From positions 1,549,736-1,613,735 of the forward strand of contig NC_054747.1 of the NCBI RefSeq assembly GCF_018143015.1: a DNA stretch of 64,000 bases, given 5' to 3'. A program made the position numbers and the translations under genes. Of this stretch, positions 1-11,120 are shown piece by piece. Under the pieces are notes generated by a model. That model saw only the letters and a list, made by a program, of their open reading frames with translations, made no database searches and was not told the origin of the DNA. Source of the DNA: Lytechinus variegatus. Lineage: Eukaryota > Echinodermata > Echinoidea > Temnopleuroida > Toxopneustidae. Every line of letters starts with the position of its first letter. Position 1 is the stretch's first letter.

Positions 1-88
1 ACACGCTCATGTAAAAATATATTAAAACTCGCATTGGTTCGGAAATTATTGATGTTTGTTCAAGGGAGGACTTACTTTCTTTGTTGTG

Positions 89-97
89 TATATATAC

Positions 98-129
<32 letters not shown>

Positions 130-130
130 C
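89..130. repeat. (TA)n microsatellite
   Basis: An almost pure TA run lies just outside the left arm of the foldback at 168-740. A second TA run (741-760) touches the outside of the right arm. Confidence 0.9.
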
Positions 131-167
131 TTAAAGTTTCACGTATTGGCTTCTCTAATACTATAGT

Positions 168-740
168 AACAAAATATGCTGAAGATAAATGGTAATGCTT
201 TCAAAGCCAATATAGTTTTTATTTCCTCGAATTTTCGACGGACCTCCGTCTTCTTCAGGAGTATATACAATGTGTGGTATCAATCAGAGAGCGCATCCTC
301 AGACAGATGTTGTTATGATGACTGGCTGAGGATGCGCGCCCTTCACAGAAACATACATAGTAACGCTTGTTTGTAATTATCTAATTGTTACGTAACAATT
401 AATATTGCGCAATAACATTTCTTGTTACGCAACAATAAGAAATTTAAGAGATGTTGCAATTCAAGAAATTTCTTGTTGCGTAACAAGAAATGTTATTGCG
501 CAATATTAATTGTTACGTAACAATTAGATAATTACAAACAAGCGTTACTATGTATGTTTCTGTGAAGGGCGCGCATCCTCAGCCAGTCATCATAACAACA
601 TATGTCTGAGGATGCGCTCTCTGATTGATACCACACATTGTATATACTCCTGAAGAAGACGGAGGTCCGTAGAAAATTCGAGGAAATAAAAACTATATTG
701 GCTTTGAAAGCATTACCATTTATCTTCAGCATATTTTGTT
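168..740. repeat. 573-bp foldback (inverted repeat)
   Basis: Bases 168-440 are repeated almost exactly as the reverse complement at 470-740, centred near 454 with a loop of about 20 bases. The same 66-residue frame can be read from both arms, differing at only a few residues. The inner arms hold short nested palindromes (TTGTTACGTAACAA, TTGCGCAA). Each arm carries CTGAAGAAGAC, a GACGGA/TCCGTC hairpin and then GAAA, similar to tails of Penelope-like elements. No transposase is encoded. The arm identity suggests a recent inverted duplication or foldback transposon. Confidence 0.85.
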
Positions 741-768
741 ATATATATATATATACATATATTCTTAC

Positions 769-1026
769 CAGAGAGTTTTGCGATCTGTTCCACAGGGAGG
801 CTACCATTAGCGTTGATACGTGCGATGACTTTCAGACGCTGATCCACATAGTAGACCTTTTGATCAATTGGATCATAGTCTATACTTGTTACAAAATCAC
901 CGACACCAGTTGGTCCAATGTTTAGGCGGGTGTATTCGGCATCGAATAAGCCGTTCTCTTTGGCGGGCCGCGGTATGGGGGCAAACAGGATATTTTCATT
1001 GTCTAGAATAAGTATCTGAGCACTGC
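769..1026 (-). CDS. Internal exon encoding a YWTD/LDLR class B-like segment
   Basis: The minus-strand frame is open for 258 nt between an acceptor (GTACAG) and a donor (G|GTAAGAA). Both introns are phase 1, so the exon is symmetric. The product includes ILILDNENILFAPIPRP, then SIDYDPIDQKVYYVDQRLKV and IARINANGS. This matches the YWTD beta-propeller pattern (DYDP, then vYWtD, then I.R...dG) of LDL-receptor and nidogen family proteins. About 86 residues cover roughly two blades. I found no convincing neighbouring exon, so the whole protein is unknown. The 168-740 foldback ends 28 bp past the donor, inside the following intron. Another beta-propeller family is possible; the reading frame and splice sites are clear. 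Confidence 0.6.
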
Positions 1027-1935
1027 CTGTACATTATGAACAAGATAAATATTTTCAACAGTATGAAGACATCCATCTGAAATAATCCATACATATAGAA
1101 TACGACTAGATTGCTTCGTTCTGCGAATTGAAATGCCTTAACTTAAAAGAAAATATGTATATATTTGTTGGTGATAGGTCTTAAACCCTGCCAATGCCTT
1201 TGGAACTGTATTCCAGGTTCCTTCCGTTTTATTCACAATATCACATATCAAATTCAAAAACTTATCCCATGAACAAGCAAATTAAATTAGCTCTATTTAC
1301 AGTGACATTGACATTTTTTATTGTTATATAGTTTATTATTTACATGTACTTCTGTTAGTTAATTCAAATTTTCCGGATTGTATAGCGTTTTGATATTGAT
1401 CTCATAAAAAACTTTCTATATGAATACGTTATTATTATGATTGTTATAATTAATATGTACTTTCGAGTCTCCCACTGGGCAGTTATCATAACCTAAGTAG
1501 CCGTATATCAACTTTTCAGGAAATTACGCATTTTCCTTCCGCCTTTAATTCCAACCTGGTAACTGCTTATGTTCGCACCGAGATCATATCTTGAAAAAAC
1601 CCTCTTTTTTAAATGTAAATTATCATGAATTAATATAATAACAACCAAATATCTTAATGCTATGCCGACCCAAGTACTTACTTAATTGAATAAGATAACA
1701 TAGACACACAAAGACAGGAATCCGTCGAAATACTTTTAGCGTCATTTCTATGGTAAGTGTTGAATTTTCACGGGCCTGTGTATACTTCGTCTTTAGCACG
1801 TCTGAGAAATATGTTTGCGAGTTTGAAATGTCTACCTATATTGAAAGCGATGATTCGATAATGATGGACGCATGAAAGGATACGGCGTCTGATTGTCCGG
1901 GAGGAAAATCTCAGAGGGGCCCAATTTAAGGAGCG
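1027..1935. other. Unassigned, probably intron of the YWTD gene
   Basis: AT-rich sequence with no long frame and no recognised repeat. If the 769-1,026 exon is real, this is the intron upstream of it. Confidence 0.5.
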
Positions 1936-2375
1936 CATACATTCGTAATTCCGAAGCTTTGTTATTCCGAAGGTTCGTATTTCCGAAAGTTCGTAATTCC
2001 GAAGGATCGTTAGTCCGGAAACGAAATGAGGTTGGTAATTCCGAATGTTCGTTAATCCGAAAAAGAATGATGAGGTTCGTAATTCCGATGGTTCGTTAGT
2101 CCAAAAACTAAATGATTAACTAACCTTATTTCGTTTTCGGACTAGCGAACCTTCGGAACAACGAACCTTATTTCGTTTTCGGATTAACGAACCTTCGGAA
2201 CATCGAACCTTATTTCGTTTTCGGATTATCAAACCTTCGGAATAAAGCCACAAATTTTCGGATTAACGAACCCTTTTACGTTTTTGGATTAACGAACATC
2301 GAGGTATAGGCAATTTGCGTGTTTGGAATTATGAACCTTTGGAATAAAGAACCTTCGGAATTACGAAATGTAGCC
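1936..2375. repeat. Minisatellite of TTCGTAATTCCGAAG-type units with an inversion
   Basis: Short units based on TTCGTTAGTCCGAAA/TTCGTAATTCCGAAG run to about 2,105. After that the same unit appears reverse-complemented (CGGATTAACGAACCTTCGGAA-like) to about 2,370. The tract therefore changes orientation in the middle and can form a long hairpin. Confidence 0.8.
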
Positions 2376-2475
2376 TTTAAGGAGTTCGTACAACCCAAAC
2401 CACATAAAACGTTTGACACCATATGGGATATTATAGATTCTCTAGATTACTGCTAGGTAGGTGTAAGTCTCAAAT

Positions 2476-3275
2476 TATGGTACCACTATTTGAAGAGTTT
2501 AGTTGCAAAAGGGGTTAGGTCCACTTTGGACCATTCCGAGAAAAACCATGCTTTTTATTCTCACTTAATGCAAAGTTCTTATGAGAAAATAAATTGTCAC
2601 CATGTATTACCCCTTCATGTGAACATAAAATCGTATATAAAAGAAATCTCCCTGTCTTCAATGTTTTTTCCATACAATAAAAAAAATATCGTTATTGGAC
2701 CTAACACATTTTGCAAGTAAACTGAATTAAATTCAACTTCTTTTGATTAAAAAAGTAGTTTTTCTTTGCCACTTTCATTCACGTTTTCATTTGAATTTCA
2801 AATCTTTGGTATCATCAGAGTGACTAAAAATTAGAGGTTTAGAGACAGAAAACAATAAAATTTATGTAAAATGGACCCAACCCATATTGAGAAATGAGTT
2901 CTTCAGAAGAGTTAAGTTGCAAGAGGGGTCAGGTCCCCTCCAAGAAAATCATTTTTTATTCTCCCATAATGCAAGAGTCTTATGCGAAACTGACTTTTTA
3001 TGATACCCTACCATGAAAGCATAAAATTAGCTATAAAAGAAATGTACCTGTCTTCATATTTTTTAAGATATTCTTTTCCCAAAAAAAAAATCTGTGTGGA
3101 CCTAACCCCTTTTGAAAAAAAAAATATATATTTGCCATTTTATTTCACTTTTTAATAGGAATTTCAACTTGTGTTGCTATCATCTTATAGAGCTACTAAA
3201 AATCTATACATCAAGACATAAAAATCAAAAGTGATGAAAAATTGACCTAACCCCTTTTGCAAGTGAGCTCTTCAT
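2476..3275. repeat. Diverged tandem duplication of a ~400-bp unit
   Basis: A unit starting GAAGAGTTTAGTTGCAAAAG (about 2,490) recurs at about 2,910 as GAAGAGTTAAGTTGCAAGAG. The following segments match in order: TTTTTATTCTC, AATGCAA..TCTTATG, ACCTGTCTTCA and GGACCTAACC. A third partial start (CCTAACCCCTTTTGCAAGTGAGCTCTTC) occurs at about 3,245. Noncoding and of unknown family. Confidence 0.75.
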
Positions 3276-3769
3276 TTGTTCCACAGTATAATTTAAAGAG
3301 AGATGTAAAAAAGCAAGGAACTGAAAAGAAATTTTTGCCCTATCTCCGTTTGTATATGCCATACATACGCCATTCGTGTATCAAATTGTTGCTGGGTGAC
3401 AGCTAGAACGGTTACAGTAAAATTTAATAGTAAAATTTGGATATCAAACCTGCAAAAAGGGAATACACTCATGGCCAATATCCACTTCCATCTCAAGTAG
3501 ATATGAAAAAATGATACGCTGTATATAACTACCGTGAGACTAAATATGCGTTATTCATAGCATAATGTGAATATTGGCAGTATTCAAATCTTGTAGTGCC
3601 TCTGGTTTGAGATACAACGCTGCATGCATTCTCTATCTCACCATGCAATGTGACTTATTATTATTATTATTATTGAATTCGAATAATCAGCGACTATATG
3701 TAATGTTTCAGTAGAACGAAATAAGTATATAAAACTCTCTGTATATAAAATTTTATTCTAATTATTTAC
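3276..3769. other. Unassigned AT-rich DNA with a short (TTA)n tract
   Basis: No gene is supported. A TTA microsatellite lies at about 3,657-3,674. Confidence 0.5.
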
Positions 3770-4142
3770 CTATTGTTACCCACTTCCATTTCTCCTATTA
3801 CTCTGAATACGTCACTAATTCAAAATCTCGATATCCTCAAGTCAAATTTATCCAATCCAAGTAACTTACATCATAAATTGTTCCAATCTGCTTTCTCGTA
3901 TACATGTACTATATCTTAAGCAAAATTTGAAACCTCTGCAGTTACTTATATCTGAAAGTATTCTGTTGATTCATATTAACCCCCAAAGTATTAATGATAG
4001 TAGATTTTTTATGCTTTGTGTATTTTTATAATTCTATTTTGATACTGTTATGTTTAATGCTGTTTTTTATGTAAAAGTTCTGTACAATTCAGCTCTTGCT
4101 GCGAACAGTCTTTGAATAAAATACCATTATTATTATTATTAT
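3770..4142 (+). mobile_element. Probable 3' tail of a degraded retroelement
   Basis: AT-rich sequence with a terminal TTTGAATAAAATACC followed by (ATT)n at 4,125-4,141. This is the layout of the 3' UTR and microsatellite tail of L2/CR1-type LINEs, compare the (TTATT)-like tail at 36,290. No ORF remains, so this is inference from the tail only. Confidence 0.4.
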
Positions 4143-4285
4143 GCATGAATCAATTAACACCTTTTTGTTCGCTTCAAATGTGGTCTGATCCGAACCATAT
4201 TTTTTTTCACACTCATTTCTTTTTCAAATTTGTTTAAATTGCCAAAGTTACCTATCCTTTTCTTTGGTATTTTGCTTATTTGTAG

Positions 4286-4395
4286 GAAAATCTACCATTT
4301 TGGAGCCCCCATCGAGGCAGAAAGCTTCCTCCTCTGTTTCCGATACAGCAACAGTTGCATTTTCTCCAACGTTAATGCCAAAACGATATCTTTAA
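4286..4395 (+). CDS. Possible terminal exon, plus strand (low confidence)
   Basis: After a pyrimidine-rich stretch ending TTGCTTATTTGTAG, an open frame of 36 codons starts in phase 1 and ends at TAA 4,393-4,395. The product is Ser/Thr-rich, with KSTILEPPSRQK and then VAFSPTLMPKRYL at its end. Overlapping AATAAA signals lie about 120 bp downstream (from 4,517). No upstream exon was found and no domain is recognised. The support is base composition, acceptor and polyadenylation signals only; it could be chance. Confidence 0.25.
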
Positions 4396-6271
4396 AAAGA
4401 TTTTAGGTCCCAAACGGGTTGTGGTAACTTTTAACAGGCTCCTGTAAAAATAGGCTTTATCATGCCATGATAATATTTTTTTGAGCACATATCTCCTCGG
4501 TAGTTTGCAAGATATCAATAAAAATAAAAAAGCTACTTTCTGCTTTCTGGGTTTTTACGCATTTCCATGTACAATATATAAATTGTACTTTATATTTTCT
4601 CTACTATATTAATGATAGTATCGGTGTGTATAGCATACATGAAGATTGATTAAATGTCAATTGGCATAAAAATACATGTTCAATCGCATTGAAATGAGAT
4701 TAAATAATACAACAAAAACTTGCGACATTACTTTATTAATTTCAAACGAATGGGAATACAGAAAATAGTATTATTCATCTGAGGGTTTAGCTTGATCGTG
4801 AGAATTTGCAGTGTAAGCTTCGCTTGAAAATTATCACGAAATAGAGATTTCACTTCGAAATGTTTGCCGTGTCACTGGGCCTTTCATACAGTATTAATTT
4901 TTGGAACTTGTATATGTCGCGGAGATCATCATACTTATGGGGGGGGGGGTTAATATAAAGCAGACTTTGAGGAGGAAATATAATTTGCGAATACTAACAT
5001 GTTATGATGTTCAGTAATGAATATTGCTGTAAAAATTGGGGTAGGTTTGGGTCCGTTTGCCTCTGAACAAGTTTCAAGAAGAAAAATTGAAGCTAGAAGA
5101 AAGAGAAGGAAAGGAAAAGAGGGAAATATTATATTTTCTGGATAGTATTCAAAACTTTCTTTTTTGGCTCAATCGTTCCAGTCGCGCAAAGTTTCTTTGA
5201 TATTTTGTCCCATACTTCATGTCTGGGCAAATCATGTAATTTTTTTTTAGGGCGGGGTCCTACGCAAGTGCGAATGAATTTGGTTTGGATCAGATTATAT
5301 CTACATTAAAGAGTAATTATATTTTTTTAACCAGCGCTGGAACCAAAACTAACGACACTACAAGATTTTTAACAATACCCCGCAGGCCCGTAAGAACATA
5401 TCTGAAAATGTCTTAAGAAATCTTCATTTTGTTACGAATAACGCATATTTAATCCAAGTATAGTTTTATATAGCGCCACGTATATAAACAGGAAAATCAA
5501 TTTATTGTCTCATTTTTTCATATGTACTTGAGATTTAAATGGACACTGGCAATAATTGCATTACTATTTTGAATGTTCGATATCTCAATTTAATTTTTAA
5601 GACTTGTTCACAAGGGGCAGTGATTTGAATATTATTTTTATAAGGGCCCTTTGATAAGTGAATCTTGAATCATAATTGTAATAATGATTACAATTCGTCT
5701 TTAGAATCATCGTAACACTCACACATTCACTCAATTACTGTGATTTAAATTCGATTTCTTGAGCGAAGGAGTTATTGTGTCCTTGGTGACTTGTCAATCA
5801 AGCAAGGCATCGCAAAAACACACTGCAATAGGTGCATGACAATTATATTATCTACGGAATTAATTGAAAGGTCACGGAAGCTCCACCCTCTAAAAGATTT
5901 GTTAGAGGTAAACCCATTCAGACGTATAATTCGTACCGCGATTTGAGTGAAACTTAAGTCCAGATTAGAATGTAAATTCGTGATTTTTTTTACATGGATT
6001 AGCGTTCGTGATTCTAGTCTGGTCTCACACATGGTAAAAATGTCGTCATTTGAATAATTTTTCGCTAGAATCATTATTCAAGTTACGATTTCAGTATATA
6101 CGGTTTGAAGGATTGCATTGTAGCATGAATTCACTTGGATGTGGTTACACCATGTAGACGGTCCAAGAAAGGACCAAGAAACGTTGGTAGAGGTCGATGG
6201 AAAACGGAAAAACGATCGAGGAAGTTGATCGAGGTTAGAAAGATTTTTTTTCCGAATTCGAATAGTCCTTA
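4396..6271. other. Unassigned noncoding DNA
   Basis: No supported gene. A G run lies at 4,940-4,949. A minus-strand open frame at 5,772-6,074 (100 codons) shows no domain, no splice signal and no codon pattern that I trust. Confidence 0.4.
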
Positions 6272-6742
6272 AAGGTCAAGTCCATCCCAGAAAAATATTG
6301 ATTTGAAACAGTAGAAAAGAATAATGATATGGAAAACTCAGCGACATGCAAATGGAGAGTCGACGATGTCCATCACTCACTATTCCTTTTTTTTTATTGT
6401 TGTAATTATACATTTTTTTTTATTTGACAATAAAGACCAACTTGACTAAACCATGACATGTTGCTAGTTCTACATGTTCAGGAGGAAATTAGTCATTGTT
6501 TCACTTGACAATGAGCAGAAAATTAGAATATTTCTTACTTGATATAATAACATACTAAGGAAATAGTGAGTGGATGACGTCATCATTCTCCTCAATTGAA
6601 TACGAACTAGGATGTGCTTATAACTTTCTTGCGAAATTAGGCTAAACTTTGAAAGGTCATTGCTCTCTTATTTTTCATTCGATTTTATGAAATTTTCAGT
6701 GTTATGCTTTTTTATTTTTCTTTCTTTATTCAAAGATTTTTA
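6272..6742. mobile_element. MITE-like family A, copy 1
   Basis: Begins CTTAAAGGTCAAGTCCATCCC and carries internal landmarks: GATGTCC.TCACT, ATGTTCAGGAGGAAATTAG, GTGAGTGGATGACGTCATC, and GAAATTTTCAGTG.TATG near the end. The same landmarks in the same order occur at 19,005-19,529 and 58,268-59,140, and the ends at 38,271-39,004. Noncoding dispersed element with TTTAAAGG-type ends. Confidence 0.7.
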
Positions 6743-7536
6743 GGGGAGATGGGGGGGTAGTGTTGTGCTATAAAAAGACCGCCAACCAGAAAGAGAACAG
6801 ATACTTTGGTTTAGTTGTAGAGGTGAAATGCTTGAATAGGAGAGAGGAAAAATTCAGAATGGAATGTGTTTGGGAATTTAGGCTGGCTTATGTCTGCGGA
6901 TGGAGTTTTAGAACCAAAACAGGAGAGATTACTCGGCGTTTCGGGCATATTGACTGTCTGTCTTCTCCTGACGCTTAATACAGATTGACTTCAGTCAGTT
7001 TGCCTGAAACATCAACTTGAGGAGAGGAAGGTGGGGGCGTGTTAAACCCGATGTGTAGGCCATCGTTTTGTCTGGCCTTGCAACTTCAGAGCTGTGGGTA
7101 TAATTGGCCTTCAATCAGTTTCCATGACCGGGCAGGGTTCTTGTTTGGGAATTCGCACGTTCCGCTGGTCCTCCTACTTTTGTTTCTTCCCTTTTCACGA
7201 TGTTCTTTTTGAGAGTCTTGATGGTGATATTGGCATCGTTTGGAGTTCAGTGGTAACTGGTCATGAGGGGATATGTATTCAGTATGGTTTCATGGAGAAG
7301 TCTTTGTCGGCAAGCTTTAGGAAGGTGTCACGTTCTGACCAGAAAAATATTCCAGGGCAATCACTGGTGTAAGGAAAAGGTTCCGGGTACAAGTTGTTCA
7401 TTAATCAGAGAGTAGAGAGACATTTCTTTTCATAAAGACATTATATAAGGTGATAGTGCAATCAGCATAGCATGTCAGAACTTAATGCTACTGTTCTGTG
7501 CAGGGATTCTGTGTATGGATCACGTCCAACCAACCT
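6743..7536. other. Unresolved region, possibly a decayed retroelement
   Basis: Higher GC than its surroundings, with two medium plus-strand frames (6,760-6,978 and 7,094-7,372). Neither shows a recognisable domain or splice context. I do not call a gene here. Confidence 0.3.
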
Positions 7537-7665
7537 GGCGCCTGTTGCAGAAAGAGTTGCATTTAAACGTAAGTCCCGAACACGGGTGCTTCATTGGCTA
7601 AAAATCAAGTTGCGCATGATTTTTTTGACTTGCATTTGATCACAACTCTTTCTGCGATGGACCCC
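7537..7665. mobile_element. MITE of the GGGCC..GTTGCAGAAAGAGTTGC family, copy 1
   Basis: Ends are GGCGCCTGTTGCAGAAAG and its near inverse CTTTCTGCGATGGACCCC, with a core of GATTTTTTTGACTTGC type. A much cleaner copy lies at 8,074-8,222. Confidence 0.7.
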
Positions 7666-7699
7666 AAATATCAGAAGTGCATCACATAGGTATGTGACA

Positions 7700-8285
7700 A
7701 AGTCAGCTGCGCACATACTACATCCTGCAAGATCTTTCAAGTAATGATCCATGAAGCTTCATGATCGCAGTCAAAACACCTGTAATCGGAACTGACTAGT
7801 CAAAATCAACTTCTGCGAGAGTTGTCAAGTCATGATACATGTAGATCCCGGAGCAGCAGGATCCAGGCCAAAAAGCCTGGAAACAGAACTGATGGTCGGT
7901 CCAGATCTACTCTTAGGAGTTAGCAGATCTTTCACGTGATGATAAATCTTGCAGCTGAAGGATTGATCCAGGTCAAAACACCTAGAAACGGAACTGATCG
8001 GTCAAAATCGACACTAGCAGGATCTTTCACGTCATGATAGATCACTGCAGGATTGATCCAAGTCAAAAGACCAGGGGCCCGTTGCAGAAAGAGTTGCAAT
8101 CAATCGCAACTCTACAAATTTAGGCGCAACTTGATTTTCAACCAATCAACAGCGCGCATTTTGGACTTGCGATTGATTTTTTTGGCTTGCGTTTAAACGC
8201 AACTCTTTCTGCAACAGGCCCCTGGATACGGAACTGAAAAGTCAAAATAAACTTCTACACATGGCATTATATAGGTCCAGAAAGC
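7700..8285. repeat. Tandem repeat, ~110-bp unit, interrupted by a MITE
   Basis: About four units share the landmarks GATCTTTCACGTCATGATA, GGATTGATCCAGGTCAAAA and CGGAACTGATCGGTCAAAAT. The last unit is split inside its GTCAAAAGACC / CTGGATACGGAACTG junction by the element at 8,074-8,222, so the insertion happened after the array formed. Confidence 0.75.
8074..8222. mobile_element. MITE of the GGGCC..GTTGCAGAAAGAGTTGC family, copy 2
   Basis: The left end GGGGCCCGTTGCAGAAAGAG is mirrored by CTCTTTCTGCAACAGGCCCC at the right end. It is about 149 bp long and noncoding, and sits inside a unit of the 7,700-8,285 tandem array, which gives a clear pre-insertion reference. Confidence 0.85.
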
Positions 8286-9055
8286 TAATAGGATCTTCAC
8301 TGCAGGCTTCGAAAGGGAGGGGATAAACCAAGACAGAGTGTGTTGGCTTTTAAGAGAACAACTACTGTTAGCTAGAGCTAAAGTGGTGTCCAAGCAATCA
8401 TTTGAAAATTACTTTCTGGCGGGATTTTGATGTTTGAAATAATTTCTAAGTTAGTTGATTCAATCAATTCTCATCTCTCCAAGATCAGAGATATTCAACT
8501 TGTAAGCACCCATGACCTCCTGGTGAGCTCTTGTTGGTATTCTTCTAACTGTTCTTCTCGTGTTAAATGTTGGTTTTGTGGTATATTTTCCATGTGCATT
8601 TTTTGGTGTTATACAGGGTCTTGAAGGAGATTCATAGGGCAAATACATATCTACAAATTTCCAGAGTGTCAACGGTTTCTAGACTTTTGATTCTCGATGA
8701 TGAAAATTCTATCAATTCTACCTCCATTGTCAATCACTCAGATTAGTAAATATGAGGTCTATTATCATACAATGATGAATGTGCAAATAGATTATATAGT
8801 AATAACAGACATTAACAATGTACCCTTTGCTATGAAAGACACCAAACAATTTAAATCGATGGTCGATCTTTTACATGTGTTTATGTTAATCCATAATAAT
8901 TATGGTTTCCAAAGGAAGAAAAATTGGTGTCAATGTGAGTTTTTGAAACATGCAGCAAGCATGATACCAATAGTATGGAACCCATAAACCTCGTCTTTGA
9001 AAATATGAGCAATAATGTAGTTCAACTTGTGCAAGATTTTACGTTTTTAAGCATC
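8286..9055. other. Unassigned; one open minus-strand frame
   Basis: A minus-strand frame from about 8,655 down to the stop at 8,460 follows a TTTGTAG acceptor-like site and stays open for about 65 codons (…RIPTRAHQEVMGAYKLN…). No domain is recognised. The rest shows nothing. Confidence 0.3.
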
Positions 9056-9640
9056 TATTAGTACCTATTTAAATAATATTACCATAAGACCTTTAACCAT
9101 TGGTTGCTACAGAAAATATGTTACTTATATTACCTGGTATTTCGCATTGGTGGTATGCTTGGCATAATCGTTCCTGGGTTGTTTCGATTAATGCATTAAC
9201 GCTTTAATAGAAAAGATATGGTTCATATAAATTATTAGCATGGAAAAAATACCCTAAAAGAATGGGTTACCATGGAAAAATGTTACCTAGCAACCGTTGC
9301 TAAGGTACTTATCAGGCCTACCTAAGGAAAAATTCATCACATTAGGCATCTATGGGCCGGATTTAATTTCTGAGCTATTCTGAATAAATCATATTGATTC
9401 TATTCATCTGAAAAATGATAAGCAGTTTGTTGCTATGGAAAATAGTCCCTTGGCAGCCGTTGCTATGAATAAATGGATTAAATCCGTAGTGATACAAAGG
9501 AACATGCTTTAGACTGAAATTAATGCGACATATCGCTCATGAAAGTGTTACTTAATCCCAATAAAGCTCAGTTACTAAGGTAAATTTGCTACCTAGCAAC
9601 CGTTCCTATATTTGGCAAAACGGTTGGCACCCCTGCTAAA
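9056..9640. repeat. Interspersed GTTACC..TAGCAACCGTTGC repeats
   Basis: At least four imperfect copies of a ~120-bp motif occur: ACCATTGGTTGCTAC (9,097), GTTACCTAGCAACCGTTGC (9,284), TTGGCAGCCGTTGCTATG (9,451) and GCTACCTAGCAACCGTTCC (9,589). The core GTTACC-T-AGCAAC fits the RFX X-box consensus (GTNRCC, 0-3 N, RGYAAC). Confidence 0.65.
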
Positions 9641-9737
9641 ATGTTTAAAATTACTTACTCTACCTCTGTGCCAATTTTCATGCTTTTGCCATTTTCTGAA
9701 CATTCTTTTTTCACCAATCACCTAGACTAAATTGGAA

Positions 9738-9795
9738 ATGCTATATGAGCTATTGGTAACTAGGTGTGCACTTGTCTAATAAAAAAGGGAAGAAA
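9738..9795 (+). mobile_element. 3' end of a SINE, truncated
   Basis: The segment GAAATGCTATATGAGCTATT then GGTAACTAGGTGTGCACTTG with an A-rich tail matches the 3' end of the tRNA-derived SINE at 16,031-16,247 almost exactly. The tRNA-like head is missing. Confidence 0.8.
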
Positions 9796-10553
9796 ACAAG
9801 TCCGATACAAATATCCTGGAGTTAACTTGAAAGTTTTGTTAGCATTTCAGGAGAAAAAAAGTTACAATTTTAATTGACTTTTAGTTAAAAGACTCAGGCC
9901 CGTATTCTGAAGTCAGGTTTAACTTAAGCCATGGTCTAAGTCTGTGCTAAAATTATGGAAAACCAAATGTTCCAAGATTCTGTTTATATTTTATATTTCT
10001 TTTGTTCACTATTTTGTTTCTTTTTGCTTTCATAATGAAGAAAAATGCTTCAGTTAACATTCCCAGACAATTATGAACAATTTGGGCGTGATATGAGTTA
10101 ATTAAGTTGATTTGTATTGTTAGGGATTTGTGAACCAATTGGCTCTCCATACTTAAAGTAGATTAGGTTTTTGCTATTTTTTTACCAATCCACCTATCCA
10201 CTTTCGAGTTTTCGTGTGCATTCAAATAGACTTAAGGGAATTTTTTTTCCTCGTCCTTATTTTATTTATTTTGTGTAACTATTCTAAATGAATTTGACAA
10301 AGTAAACGAAAAAAAACATTAACAAAATCTGCCTAACAAGTGTAAGGCAAGTGTCTATTAATAGAAACAGTTCGTTTTATATCATTTCTGATTATGTTCC
10401 TTAGTACGAAAAAAATACCGAAGAAGTCAGGGATGATAACATGTATTTTGATGATGATCGTCATATGTCAGGATTTTATATCAATAAATTTTTGATATTT
10501 GAATTTGTATTTATATTTATTTACTACGATATCATTCCAATTAATCCAATGAC

Positions 10554-10592
<39 letters not shown>

Positions 10593-11120
10593 TCAAATTC
10601 TTATGCAATAAAGGGATTCGGTGTGAAAAAAAAACACAATTTGGTAGATTCACAGTGCGGAGCCCCATATATCGGTTGCAGTTGACAAAACGAAACTTTG
10701 CAATGCGTTAAAGGTATTGTTTAACTTTGTGAGCAGCTGATTGAGAAAAAAATTCTCAAACCAAGATGAAAAATGTGTACAAGTGCATGTATTAAAACTA
10801 ATAAACCCTGAAAACAACCATTATTGAGAATGAAAAGCTAAAACTACAAGGCAAATCCCGATTTTGTAAATAGGCGTCTTATAGACACCTAAATAGTACA
10901 CATAAGTGTATGGAATGAAATTAAGATGGTGTTTCCGGTCACTTTATATTTCAATTTTTGAAGCACTAAATAATTATTTTCGAATGCAATTTTTACACAG
11001 ACACAGACACATGTGACAAGTGTGACCTTCTAGCTCAGATTTTTTTTGAAGTCAAACCAATGTTAACCAATCACTTTAATGTGGAAGTGTCGTTCGCCAA
11101 CCTCATGGATGAATACATTA
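9796..11120. other. Noncoding DNA with a (TA)n microsatellite
   Basis: A TA tract lies at 10,556-10,590. The segment from 9,897 starts with GGCCCGTATTCTGAAGTCAG, resembling the end of a MITE whose partner I could not find. No gene is supported. Confidence 0.5.

Noticed and set aside
176..732. Matching 66-codon frames on both strands
   Set aside because: They are mirror images of the foldback arms and not a conserved protein.
6760..7372. Plus-strand frames as host exons
   Set aside because: No splice sites in matching phase and no domain. It could be an old retroelement, but I see no diagnostic motif.
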